Origin: CALDSL01 sp039810245
GTDB lineage: Bacteria; Chloroflexota; Anaerolineae; Anaerolineales; Anaerolineaceae
DNA length: 64,000 nt
Assembly (NCBI GenBank): GCA_039810245.1
Contig: JBDHWQ010000003.1
Span: 129,884-193,883 of the forward strand
Direction: 5' to 3'
In this document: positions 7,996 through 15,396 of the stretch, piece after piece
Layout of the letters: the number at the start of each line of letters is the position of its first letter
How positions within the stretch are numbered: the stretch's first letter is position 1
Notes under the pieces: generated by a model
Seen by the model: only the letters and a program-made list of their open reading frames with translations
Databases searched by the model: none
What the model was told of the DNA's origin: nothing
Made by a program: the position numbers and the translations under genes

Positions 7996-8942
7996 CGAGC
8001 CCGGCAAAGCGGCGTGCAGCGGTCGAACAAGTGCGAAAAGTGTTCGGAGTGTCTGAGCGGCGCGCGTGCCGGGTGATTCGACAAGCCAGATCGACGCAGC
8101 GTCGTTCGCCGGTGAAGTGGGAGGATGAAGAACAACTGCACAAAGCGATCGTGCTGCTGGCCAGCAAGTTTGGGCGGTATGGTTACCGGCGCGTGACGGC
8201 ACTGCTGCGCAACGCGGGTTGGCAGGTCAATCACAAGCGGGTCGAGCGCATTTGGCGCGCCGAAGGGCTGAAAGTGCCCAAAAAGCAGCCCAAACGGGGA
8301 CGCTTGTGGGACAATGACGGATCCTATGTGCGCCTGCAAGCAGCGTACCCCATGCATGTCTGGAGTTATGACTTTGTGGCAGATCGAACCCATGACGGAA
8401 AAACGTTCCGTACCTTGAATATCATTGATGAGTTCACGCGCGAATGCCTCAAGATCCGTGTGGAACGGTCTCTCAAAGGCGATGATGTGCAGGAGTGCTT
8501 GACCGAATTGTTCTGCCAGCGCGGCGTCCCAGCCTACATTCGCTCGGACAATGGTTCTGAATTCTGCAACGCGCAGATCCGCGCCTGGCTGAATGAACTG
8601 GCGGTGAAACCGCTCTTCATTGAGCCGGGCAGTCCCTGGGAAAATGGCTTTATCGAGAGCTTCAACGGCAAGTTCCGCGACGAGCTCTTGAACCGCGAAA
8701 TCTTTTACACCCTGAAGGAGGCCCAAATTATTATCGAGCAGTGGCGAAAGGAGTACAATACGGTTAGACCACACAGCGCCTTAGGCTACCGCCCCCCCCC
8801 GCTCCCGAAGCGGTATTGCTGCGTGAACTGGCAGTTCCGCTGTTCGCTCCGGTGCCCGTCACTACCACTTATTAACTGGACCGATCAACGGGGGCTGGTC
8901 ACTGACGGGTCCGCTACTTCGGTCTTATTTAAACCGGTCTAA
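7992..8942 (+). CDS. IS3 transposase OrfB (DDE integrase), 3' end frameshifted
   Basis: The OrfB catalytic protein has an N-terminal HTH_21-like region (KFGRYGYRRVTALLRNAGW) and an rve-type core. Its three acidic residues lie in WSYDFVAD, IRSDNGSEF and the ENGFIESFNGKFRDE region. It normally ends soon after GYRPPAPEA. Here a run of nine C at 8792-8800 shifts the frame, so the protein reads PPPLPKRYCC and runs through the right inverted repeat to 8942. Adding one C (or removing two) restores PEAVLLRELAVPLFAP and a stop at 8873-8875, inside the element. Either the element is dead or this is a homopolymer sequencing error. Confidence 0.85.
   Translation: MTSPAKRRAAVEQVRKVFGVSERRACRVIRQARSTQRRSPVKWEDEEQLHKAIVLLASKFGRYGYRRVTALLRNAGWQVNHKRVERIWRAEGLKVPKKQPKRGRLWDNDGSYVRLQAAYPMHVWSYDFVADRTHDGKTFRTLNIIDEFTRECLKIRVERSLKGDDVQECLTELFCQRGVPAYIRSDNGSEFCNAQIRAWLNELAVKPLFIEPGSPWENGFIESFNGKFRDELLNREIFYTLKEAQIIIEQWRKEYNTVRPHSALGYRPPPLPKRYCCVNWQFRCSLRCPSLPLINWTDQRGLVTDGSATSVLFKPV
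8878..8901 (-). repeat. Right terminal inverted repeat of the IS3 element
   Basis: GGACCGATC...CTGGTCA. Its reverse complement begins TGACCAGCCCCC, matching both left ends nearby with a few differences. Confidence 0.75.
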
Positions 8943-9285
8943 CTTTCAAGAAGATGATTATTGGTTAATCCCCGATCAGACGGATGTGGATAATCTACGC
9001 GTTGTGGATTATAGTGACCAAAGTATGCGAGTTGTCGCCTGTATAAATCAGAGAATAAATAAAGTTGACCACTTTGGGGTAATAATTGAGAAATATCCCT
9101 TGCGTCATATTGTAAACTTCTATATTTTCATCCGTAACGGAGGATCCTGGAAAGTAGGAAATGTTATTGATATTACTGATCCAAAACAAGGGTTACAAGA
9201 CTGGGACTTTATGCCTCAGGATCTCAAAGATATATCTGGGGAAATTAATTCGTTTGTTTACAAGAGTTGCAAAACGGAAAAATGA
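8902..9285 (+). pseudogene. 3' fragment of an unknown gene cut by the IS
   Basis: From the right end of the IS the frame LTGPLLRSYLNRSNFQEDD... is open without a start codon and runs for about 127 codons to a TGA at 9283-9285. A shorter start at 8986 is formally possible but has no ribosome site. Composition is A/T-rich. The content (VDYSDQSMRVVACINQ, FYIFIRNGGSWKVGNV) suggests a small beta-rich domain, but I do not recognise it. The 5' part was probably removed by the IS insertion or a later deletion, in keeping with the missing target duplication. Confidence 0.6.
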
Positions 9286-9303
9286 AAAGACGGGAGAGGA
9301 TAT

Positions 9304-11187
9304 TTGGATGCATTCATTGGTATGGATTGGCTCCCATATAAACATGATCAGACGGTGGTGGGCTGCGAGAGCGCCGCGATCGTGCTAGAGGCGATTGTGG
9401 AAACCGGGGAGGAATTCCTGGCGCGGCCTTCCAATCAAGCTAGGGCGCAGGAGCTGGACAGCAACAGCGTGACCGTGACGGTGCAGAACGCAGACGGCCC
9501 GGTGCAGGCCGGCTGGCCGGTGTACGTCTATGATGGGGAAACGCAGTTGAGCGACGGCGCATATACCGACGAAAACGGGCAGGTGATCTTCACCCTGGAA
9601 GAAGGCAGCTACCGCTTTGTGACCGAAATCTACGGTCATACGTATGCGAGCAGCGCGGAAAACGGCTGCACGGTACCGGGCTGCGACAGCGCCGTGATCG
9701 ATCCCCCGCGTTTTGGGACGGTGGCGGTGGAGGCGCTGGAGGGAGGCGGCAGCCACCATTATGGCGAGATCGTCGCATTTGACGAAGAGGGAAATTGGGT
9801 CGCGTCCGCGGAAACGGGTTATGGCAGCGGAGTCGCCTGGCTGACGCTGCCGGAAGGCAGCTACCGGTTTGGGATCTCGATCGCCGCGCAGTGGTTCTAC
9901 AGCAGCGAAGGAGCCGATTGCGACGTGCCGGGCTGTGAAAGCGCCGTGATCCAACTGCCCGTATTTAACTATGGCGAAGCTACGGTGCGCGATTCGGCGG
10001 GTGTGGCGAAAGAGGGCGTCTATGTGGAACTCTACCGGGGCGATGAGTCTACCGGGATAGGCGATTACACAAATATTAATGGGTTGGTCTACTTCTGGCT
10101 GCCGGAAGGGGAATACCGCTTCCAGGCGGAATACGAAGGGCAGTCGTATTGGAACGAGGGCACGTGCGCGGTGCCGGAATGCGAGACGGTCATCACCCTG
10201 CCGCAGTTTGGGGACGTGGCGGTGACGGTAACCGACCGTGAAGAAACGCCGCTGGCAGGGATTCTCGTATCGGCCTACCAGGGTGGGGAAAACACCTGGA
10301 ATAGCGTAGAGACGAACGAAGCCGGGCAGGCGGTCTTGCACCTGGCGGAAGGCAGATACCGCTTCCAGGCGGAATACGAAGGGCAGATGTACTGGAGCGG
10401 GGTAGGAGATCATTGCCAGGTGCCGGGCTGTTCGACGGTGACAATGCAAGTGGGGCCGGGGGCAGACAACCGGCAAACGGTTAACTACACCTACGACCCA
10501 CTCAACCGGCTGACGGCAGCGGAATATGCGGACGGGCGATCTTTCGACTACAGCTACGACGCGGCGGGCAACCGCCTGAGCGAGACGGCGCTGACGATCC
10601 CCGGACAAGACCCGCTGACCAACACCTACAGCTACGACGACGCCAATCGGCTGTCGGCGGTCAACGGGGTGGCGTACACCTGGGACGCTAATGGCAACCT
10701 GCTCTCGGACGGCGCAGCGACTTACACCTATGATGACGCTAACCGGCTGGCAAGCGTGAGCAACGCGCAGGGCATGGTTCAATACGCCTACAACGGGCTG
10801 GGGGACCGGCTGAGCCAGACGATGAATGGGTCCAAAACCGTCTACCGCCTGGATCTGACCACGGGGCTAACGCAAGTGCTGGACGATGGGCAGCGCACCT
10901 ATCTGTATGGTAACGGGCGAATTGGCTATACTGCGGAGGATGCTCCTTTCTACTATCTAGGCGATGCGCTGGGGTCAGTGCGCGAGGTGGTGCAAGGAGA
11001 CACAGAGCCGCAGGTGATGATGATGCGGGATTACGAGCCGTACGGCGAGGTACTGGCGCAGCAGGGCGGCGATGCGAGTGGGATTGGGTATACGGGGGAG
11101 ATGTTCGACACGCAAACCGGGCTGGTGTTCCTGCGGGCAAGGTACTACAGCGATCGTATTCCGATCATAGGGCTTCGGAAAAAATGA
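9304..11187 (+). CDS. RHS/YD-repeat protein fragment with cysteine-paired beta repeats
   Basis: About 627 residues with no signal peptide. Residues ~54-385 hold four tandem beta-rich units of about 83 residues, similar to carboxypeptidase-regulatory-like domains. Each has a G-x-Y-R-F strand and ends in a Cys pair: CTVPGC, CDVPGC, CAVPEC, CQVPGC. Residues ~390-560 are YD repeats (YTYDPLNRL, YSYDDANRL, YTYDDANRL). The RHS core follows: DALGSVREVV, YEPYGEVL, GYTGEMFDTQTGLVFLRAR. RHS proteins form a cocoon that releases a variable C-terminal domain. Here the protein stops 11 residues after the core, and the N-terminus starts at TTG 9304 inside what looks like a broken unit. It is probably a remnant of a much larger surface protein. 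Confidence 0.8.
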   Translation: MDAFIGMDWLPYKHDQTVVGCESAAIVLEAIVETGEEFLARPSNQARAQELDSNSVTVTVQNADGPVQAGWPVYVYDGETQLSDGAYTDENGQVIFTLEEGSYRFVTEIYGHTYASSAENGCTVPGCDSAVIDPPRFGTVAVEALEGGGSHHYGEIVAFDEEGNWVASAETGYGSGVAWLTLPEGSYRFGISIAAQWFYSSEGADCDVPGCESAVIQLPVFNYGEATVRDSAGVAKEGVYVELYRGDESTGIGDYTNINGLVYFWLPEGEYRFQAEYEGQSYWNEGTCAVPECETVITLPQFGDVAVTVTDREETPLAGILVSAYQGGENTWNSVETNEAGQAVLHLAEGRYRFQAEYEGQMYWSGVGDHCQVPGCSTVTMQVGPGADNRQTVNYTYDPLNRLTAAEYADGRSFDYSYDAAGNRLSETALTIPGQDPLTNTYSYDDANRLSAVNGVAYTWDANGNLLSDGAATYTYDDANRLASVSNAQGMVQYAYNGLGDRLSQTMNGSKTVYRLDLTTGLTQVLDDGQRTYLYGNGRIGYTAEDAPFYYLGDALGSVREVVQGDTEPQVMMMRDYEPYGEVLAQQGGDASGIGYTGEMFDTQTGLVFLRARYYSDRIPIIGLRKK

Positions 11188-11210
11188 AATGCTACAAAGC
11201 GGTGATCTAA

Positions 11211-11269
11211 TCGCGCGAATAATCACGCGCGCGTGAATTGGTTTCACGCGCGCGTGATTATTCGCGCGA
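11211..11269. terminator. Very long perfect stem-loop between converging genes
   Basis: Two perfectly complementary 27-base arms (11211-11237 and 11243-11269) flank the five-base loop TTGGT. The arms are built around CGCGCG blocks and ATAATCAC. The stem sits 24 bp after the RHS fragment stop and 11 bp before the stop of the converging AlbA-type gene, so a bidirectional terminator is the simplest reading. It lacks a U-tract, and the stem is much longer than usual. Confidence 0.6.
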
Positions 11270-11279
11270 ACGAGCTTTA

Positions 11280-12962
11280 TTACTCTACCCAAATATAATA
11301 GGTGCTTTTCCCCGCACTTCTGGATTGAATTTGGGGATGTTTTTCGATCAACTTACGGAGCAAGCGGTACGCTTGATCCTCATTGATCTTACAAAGACTG
11401 GCAATATCTGCCCGAGAGATCCTTCCATGCTTATGGAGATGTTCCAATGACATTTGCTCCATTTGAGGAAGATCGAAACCTTTGGCCCGAACATATTCCG
11501 CGTGGGTCTTAAACCGCTGGTAGAGGGCGCTTGAGAGAATGTAAACCCTTCCTCGCTTTTCTCCACGACCTTCGATCAACCCGCGTTCGTGTAACCGCTC
11601 CAGCACAGCCCTTGCCTGACTTTCACCTTTCTGGATCAGCTTTGCCGTTCGGTCTAAATCGATCCGGCGCTCAAAGAATAAGAGATTTAGCACCAGCAGG
11701 TCATCAAGCTGTAAAAATTTTCCAGCTTGATCCTGTTCGAATACAAAGGCGGCAAAATCCAAAGATGCTTCTCCGCCACGCAATACAACACGCACACCTT
11801 CCGGGTCGCTGCGCGAATAATCCGGCGAAGGTCGGCCATATCGTAGCTGCCCCATAAAAATCTTGTCCACGCCGCGCCCGGTTTGTTCAACCAATCCAAT
11901 CCTTCGGAATGCCTCCGCCAAACGTGGGTTGCGAGGTTTCGGCTCGTGGACAAGGATATTATCTGGCGTGATGCCGGCCGGTAGCCCACCGGGATTGGTG
12001 ATAAGTAGGTGATCGAGGTACCACTGAATATATACCGCGCCAAGTCGGGAATAATCCCGGTGCAATAGCGCGTTATTCACAGCTTCTCGGAAACCAATCG
12101 CAGAGTAATCCGGGATTGGAAGACGGATCATGCCCACTAATGTCTCGCGCTCCTCATTCCGCGCGGCGAAACGGTTTTCGATATCCTGGATGACCTTGAG
12201 CAGGGGACCATCCAATAGGTCATTTACTTTTACATCCCCGACCGGGTCTAGCACCTGGAAATTCACCTGGTGAGTAGGAATAGCCTTGCGAAGGGCATTT
12301 GGCCTTCCCAGCAATAGGACGCCGGCGACATTCGGCACCAATCGCTTCCCATGCGTTTCGACCAACCGCAATGCCTGGGCCAACTCTTGATCGGAAAGTT
12401 CCAGTAGAGCACGATCGCCGCGCAAATTCGAAACCATCTGGCGCAGGCGCTCGAACTCCAATGGATCTAGATCGTCGAACGACAAATCTTCCATCTCTTG
12501 CGCGGAGAAGTCCAGCAGGCCCAAATCCGTGCGTCGAGAGCGCTGATCGCGGGGGTAGAAAGGCAGTGACTGGGGCTTCCCATCTGGGCCAATCACCCGT
12601 CTCAAGGCAGTGCCGGCCATGGTGGCGCAAGGTTCAGGATATGGATCTACCTGGATCGCGATCACTGGACCCGCATCCATAGAAATTACCTGCACCCGGG
12701 TATTGATATTGGGAACGGTATTGTTGAAGATCGCGGACTGTAATTTGATCGGGTCCGTTGCCCGCTCGTGCCTGGCCTGGCTACCGGTGACTTTTCCATT
12801 GTCTTCAACACCAATAAAAATCGTGCCGCCAGAGGCATTGGCCATGGCAACGACTTCTTCGTAGATTTCCCGGTCCGAAATCCGCCGGCGGTCGGACTTG
12901 AATTCGACCGTCAGGCTTTCGCCCTGGGAAACCATTTGTTTTAGCTGTTCATTTGATAGCAT
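11280..12962 (-). CDS. AlbA_2/Schlafen-type ATP-binding regulator
   Basis: About 560 residues. The N-terminal AlbA_2 (Schlafen-like) domain carries ESLTVEFKSD and MANASGGTIFIGVEDNG (about residues 15-60). A GHKL-type ATPase module in the middle shows FREAVNNALLHRDYS and IGLVEQTGRGVDKI, the HATPase_c_4 pattern. The last ~120 residues are winged-helix-like (LLRKLIEKHPQI). Such proteins are usually described as ATP-dependent transcriptional regulators, and some act in phage defence. Neither role can be assigned here. The ATG at 12962 is preferred over the GTG at 12968 because AGGGAG then sits five bases upstream. It stands alone. Confidence 0.85.
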   Translation of the reverse strand: MLSNEQLKQMVSQGESLTVEFKSDRRRISDREIYEEVVAMANASGGTIFIGVEDNGKVTGSQARHERATDPIKLQSAIFNNTVPNINTRVQVISMDAGPVIAIQVDPYPEPCATMAGTALRRVIGPDGKPQSLPFYPRDQRSRRTDLGLLDFSAQEMEDLSFDDLDPLEFERLRQMVSNLRGDRALLELSDQELAQALRLVETHGKRLVPNVAGVLLLGRPNALRKAIPTHQVNFQVLDPVGDVKVNDLLDGPLLKVIQDIENRFAARNEERETLVGMIRLPIPDYSAIGFREAVNNALLHRDYSRLGAVYIQWYLDHLLITNPGGLPAGITPDNILVHEPKPRNPRLAEAFRRIGLVEQTGRGVDKIFMGQLRYGRPSPDYSRSDPEGVRVVLRGGEASLDFAAFVFEQDQAGKFLQLDDLLVLNLLFFERRIDLDRTAKLIQKGESQARAVLERLHERGLIEGRGEKRGRVYILSSALYQRFKTHAEYVRAKGFDLPQMEQMSLEHLHKHGRISRADIASLCKINEDQAYRLLRKLIEKHPQIQSRSAGKSTYYIWVE

Positions 12963-13002
12963 GTTCACTCCCTGAAGCCAGGTGATACATCAAGTATATA
13001 GT

Positions 13003-13461
13003 TTATCCTGACGCCAGTACAGGCCGAAACCTGCACCCGGGATTTGACTTCCCAAGCATCGTCCAACTTAACCGTTCTACTACACTCCACCAAATATGTG
13101 GAACCTGATCAAAGGAAGCATTCTCAACTCCCTTTGGAATATCTGAATCAGGAGCTGTCACCCTTGCCAGGAAGCCGTCAGGGTGGATACCCACCTCCGT
13201 ATAAACGGCAGAGTACAGAGGGCCTAAAGCAGCAAGCGACAAGAACATCCCCCAACCGCAGCGGGATGGCTTCACTTCCTTCGCGGCCTCAATTCGATCC
13301 CCCATGAACTGCCAGTAGGTCATGCCAGCCGGCACCTGGGATACCTGCATGGGCTGACTGCCTTTGTAAGCCATAAAGAGCAGGGGAACACAAATCACCA
13401 AAACCAAGGCGATCGAGATGATCTTCCAAATCAATACAAAAACAATCCCTACGATTTTCAT
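13003..13461 (-). CDS. Membrane-anchored protein of unknown function
   Basis: This 152-residue protein has a long N-terminal hydrophobic segment (about residues 4-30) and a second weaker one near 70-88. The remainder is soluble. No family recognised. Its ATG overlaps the stop of the upstream ribbon-helix-helix gene (ATGA, 13458-13461), so translation is coupled and the two form an operon from the promoter at 13722-13750. Organisation as small DNA-binding protein plus partner is reminiscent of toxin-antitoxin or autoregulated pairs, but the partner does not resemble a known toxin. Confidence 0.7.
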   Translation of the reverse strand: MKIVGIVFVLIWKIISIALVLVICVPLLFMAYKGSQPMQVSQVPAGMTYWQFMGDRIEAAKEVKPSRCGWGMFLSLAALGPLYSAVYTEVGIHPDGFLARVTAPDSDIPKGVENASFDQVPHIWWSVVERLSWTMLGKSNPGCRFRPVLASG

Positions 13462-13691
13462 TTCTTTTCCTCGTTGTTATCTTCTATGTGATAGAGATCT
13501 TCCGGTTTGCCTCGATCATGGATGAGCCGGCCAAAGCGTACTTCTTCCCGGTACATGCGATCCAGGGCGATTTCGACGACATCGCTTTCACTGCGTCCCA
13601 TTTCGCCGGCTATTTCCTTCAATTGATATAGACTCTCCCGGCTGAGCCGAAAGGAATGTACCGGTTTGTTCGAAGAATTCGTTTTAGGCAT
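13458..13691 (-). CDS. Ribbon-helix-helix DNA-binding protein
   Basis: About 77 residues. After a short basic tail comes HSFRLSRESLYQLKEIA, then GRSESDVVEIALDRMY, the beta-strand/helix/helix pattern of MetJ/Arc/CopG-like dimers. The reading frame is open further upstream to 13826. I chose the ATG at 13691 because a good minus-strand promoter (13722-13750) lies inside the longer version and would place transcription start just before 13691. Directly repeated 8-mers inside that promoter are a plausible operator for this protein. The gene overlaps the downstream membrane gene by four bases. Confidence 0.78.
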   Translation of the reverse strand: MPKTNSSNKPVHSFRLSRESLYQLKEIAGEMGRSESDVVEIALDRMYREEVRFGRLIHDRGKPEDLYHIEDNNEEKK

Positions 13692-13721
13692 GAAATCCCA
13701 TCCCATAAATCCATTTTTACT

Positions 13722-13750
13722 AATGTAATACTGTAGTAATACTTTGTCAA
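13722..13750 (-). promoter_or_regulatory. Sigma70-like promoter of the ribbon-helix-helix operon
   Basis: On the minus strand TTGACA (13750-13745) and TACATT (13727-13722) are separated by 17 bp. The predicted transcription start is about 25 bp before the ATG at 13691. Confidence 0.6.
13725..13743. repeat. Direct repeat GTAATACT in promoter spacer, possible operator
   Basis: Two identical 8-mers, GTAATACT, at 13725-13732 and 13736-13743, are separated by GTA (11-bp period). They occupy the spacer between the -35 and -10 boxes. Ribbon-helix-helix dimers often bind direct repeats of this size, so autorepression is a reasonable inference. Confidence 0.5.
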
Positions 13751-13780
13751 GAGTTATCTTGATTTTTCGACACCTGATCA

Positions 13781-13799
13781 CAATGCTATAATGACATTG
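13781..13799 (+). repeat. 19-bp dyad motif with TATAAT core, copy 1
   Basis: CAATGCTATAATGACATTG: inverted CAATG/CATTG around an extended -10 (TGCTATAAT). It could be the promoter of the exported-protein fragment at 13923. It matches the copy at 16755 at 18 of 19 positions. Confidence 0.55.
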
Positions 13800-13922
13800 T
13801 AAATCAAATACCCAACCGGGCCGCATTTAACGCCAGCCATTCCTTATTCGAGAAAGCGCCCACCTGCAGCTCTGCAATTCGCAGCTGTGTGTGGCCGCTT
13901 TTTATTTTGTCACGAGGTCAAA

Positions 13923-14195
13923 TTGCGCGAATTCAACATCTCAAAACGGTCTTTGATCCTGGTCTTTCTGCTGATCGCCTGCGTAACTGCCGGTGTTTTG
14001 GGAATCCGGTATGCGGATCAAATCATTCCGCGTCCTACTCCAACACCGCCAGCCGACGATACCCTGGCTTCAGCGGCAGTTGTCGCTGGCGTGAAAACCT
14101 TCTTCATGAGCTTTGGGAGCAAAATATGCAGCTGCGCCAATCCAAAGGGATTTCCCCAGCGACGAGGAATCGCCCAAAGCGTGACTATCTGTTGA
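13923..14195 (+). pseudogene. N-terminal fragment of an exported or membrane-anchored protein
   Basis: A TTG at 13923, five bases after GAGG, opens a frame with a basic start (FNISKRS), a hydrophobic segment LILVFLLIACVTAGVLG, then a proline/threonine linker PRPTPTPPADD. This is typical of anchored extracytoplasmic proteins in this genome. After about residue 58 (near 14096) the sense moves to another frame, which encodes a serine-recombinase C-terminus. The remaining codons to 14195 are then out of context. The gene was therefore cut by a recombinase-bearing element, and its 3' part is not seen nearby. Confidence 0.6.
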
Positions 14196-14869
14196 CCGGC
14201 GTGGGTAGATGTTGGGTCTGCATGGAACAAGCCGGCGCGCAGGCCAGTTTACGCGGATCGACAGGGAATACCGGAACGCAGTATTACCGTTGCGCGACGA
14301 TCCACGATAAGGGAAAGAAAGGAGGGTTGCAAAGTGCGCCTTTGGAAATCGCCAACGAAGCAGGGGTTACAAGTAGTCAACCCAGTACATGGAACAAGCT
14401 AATCGAGAGCCATTCCTCCACATTGCGGGCAGATAAACTCGAAGCACAGATTCATGATTCAATCGCCAACCTGGTCATACCGCCAGCCTGGTACGAGATG
14501 ATCATGGCCTATTTTCTGAGTAACCATGGCATGGAGGAGTTTGAGCGCGAGAACTACAACCTACGCCAGGAACTGAAGAGATTACAGGATATGTACACCA
14601 GCGGTTTCTTGACGCAAGCCCAATTCAAGGATCGGGCAACATCCATCACCAGCGAGCTGCAAAAAATGCAGCCTTCCGCAAAGGCGGAGGTGCGCGAGAT
14701 TTTACCCTTCCTCAAAGACTTCTCGTTGGCATGGGGAAAGATGACTTCAAGGGAACAGCGGACTTTGCTGAAAGTTATGGTTGAAGCAGTCTATTTTGAT
14801 GAACAGGGAATGGTACGGCAGATGCTGGTAAATTCTCCCTTCGATAAACTCTTAGGTATTGCCGGATGA
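14096..14869 (+). pseudogene. C-terminal remnant of a large serine recombinase
   Basis: From about 14096 the frame reads LHELWEQNMQLRQSKG, then YLLTGVGRCWVC, a zinc-ribbon half-site, YYRCATIHDKGKKG, then a long charged coiled coil (YNLRQELKRLQDMY) and a C-terminal ELQKM/FLKDF tail. This is the order of recombinase zinc ribbon plus coiled coil in large serine recombinases. The catalytic resolvase domain and the recombinase DNA-binding domain are both missing. The C-terminal region resembles that of the intact recombinase at 15397 in layout, not in close sequence. It marks an older integration event next to the present one. Confidence 0.7.
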
Positions 14870-14875
14870 TTTCTA

Positions 14876-15289
14876 TTATTCAAAATACTTTTGCAGAAGC
14901 GTAATCACCGCGGTTGCCAGCTGCTTTCTGACACCAGGATCAGGAACCCGGCTCAGTGCCAGAGCAACATCAACAACTTCCGGGGGAAGGCGGTCCGCCT
15001 CTAATCCACGGACGTCGAACGCCTTTAGCGTTGGCCATCCAGCCAACGCTAAAAATTCATTTGGGTTCACGCCATAATGATCGGCCAATAAAATGCAGTT
15101 CACCATTGCCGGCCGCTGGCCTGACAATATTCGCCGGATCGCTTGATGATCCAAACCGGCGTTCATTCCCGCTTCACGGTAACTTTCATTGTGTTTTTCC
15201 ATCAACGCGTTAAGCCGGGCGATAAACGGGCCAAGATCAAAGGGCTTGTTTTTCGCTTCTCGTTGTGCATGTGCGATCGGTTTATCCAT
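14876..15289 (-). CDS. Cro/CI-type helix-turn-helix regulator
   Basis: 137 residues. Residues ~20-75 (FIARLNALMEKHNESYREAG, DHQAIRRILSGQRPAM) fit a lambda-repressor-like HTH with a modified first helix, followed by LADHYGVNPNEFLALAGW. The C-terminal part has no recognisable domain. The ATG at 15289 is preceded by AGGTGA. It lies divergent from the serine recombinase (15397). The 107 bp between them contain a minus-strand extended -10 inside one copy of the 19-bp dyad, so this protein may regulate both itself and the recombinase. Confidence 0.75.
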   Translation of the reverse strand: MDKPIAHAQREAKNKPFDLGPFIARLNALMEKHNESYREAGMNAGLDHQAIRRILSGQRPAMVNCILLADHYGVNPNEFLALAGWPTLKAFDVRGLEADRLPPEVVDVALALSRVPDPGVRKQLATAVITLLQKYFE

Positions 15290-15368
15290 GATTTTTCACC
15301 TGGGCATTCGCGGCGTATAAATATAGGTAGGTTGACGGTTCGTATCGAGACAAAACAGAACCGTGTCC

Positions 15369-15387
15369 CAATCCTATTATAGCATTC
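15369..15387 (-). promoter_or_regulatory. 19-bp dyad motif, copy 2; extended -10 promoter of the HTH gene
   Basis: On the minus strand GAATGCTATAATAGGATTG: TGCTATAAT is a perfect extended -10 (TATAAT at 15381-15376). A weak TTTTCC sits at the -35 distance. It would give a leader of about 80 bases for the HTH gene. Sixteen of 19 positions match the copy at 16755. Confidence 0.55.
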
Positions 15388-15396
15388 GGAGGAGTC

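Larger units (their letters stand above)
7634..8901 (+). mobile_element. IS3-family insertion sequence, complete ends
   Basis: An element of about 1.27 kb with imperfect terminal inverted repeats (left 7634-7658, right 8878-8901, the latter ending in GGGGGCTGGTCA). It carries two overlapping frames: orfA with a helix-turn-helix and orfB with a DDE integrase core, the layout of the IS3 family. No matching target duplication is visible (CAT on the left, CTG on the right). It is inserted at the cut point of an older copy. Its orfB is frameshifted in a C-tract (see orfB), so the element is probably inactive as read. Confidence 0.85.
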
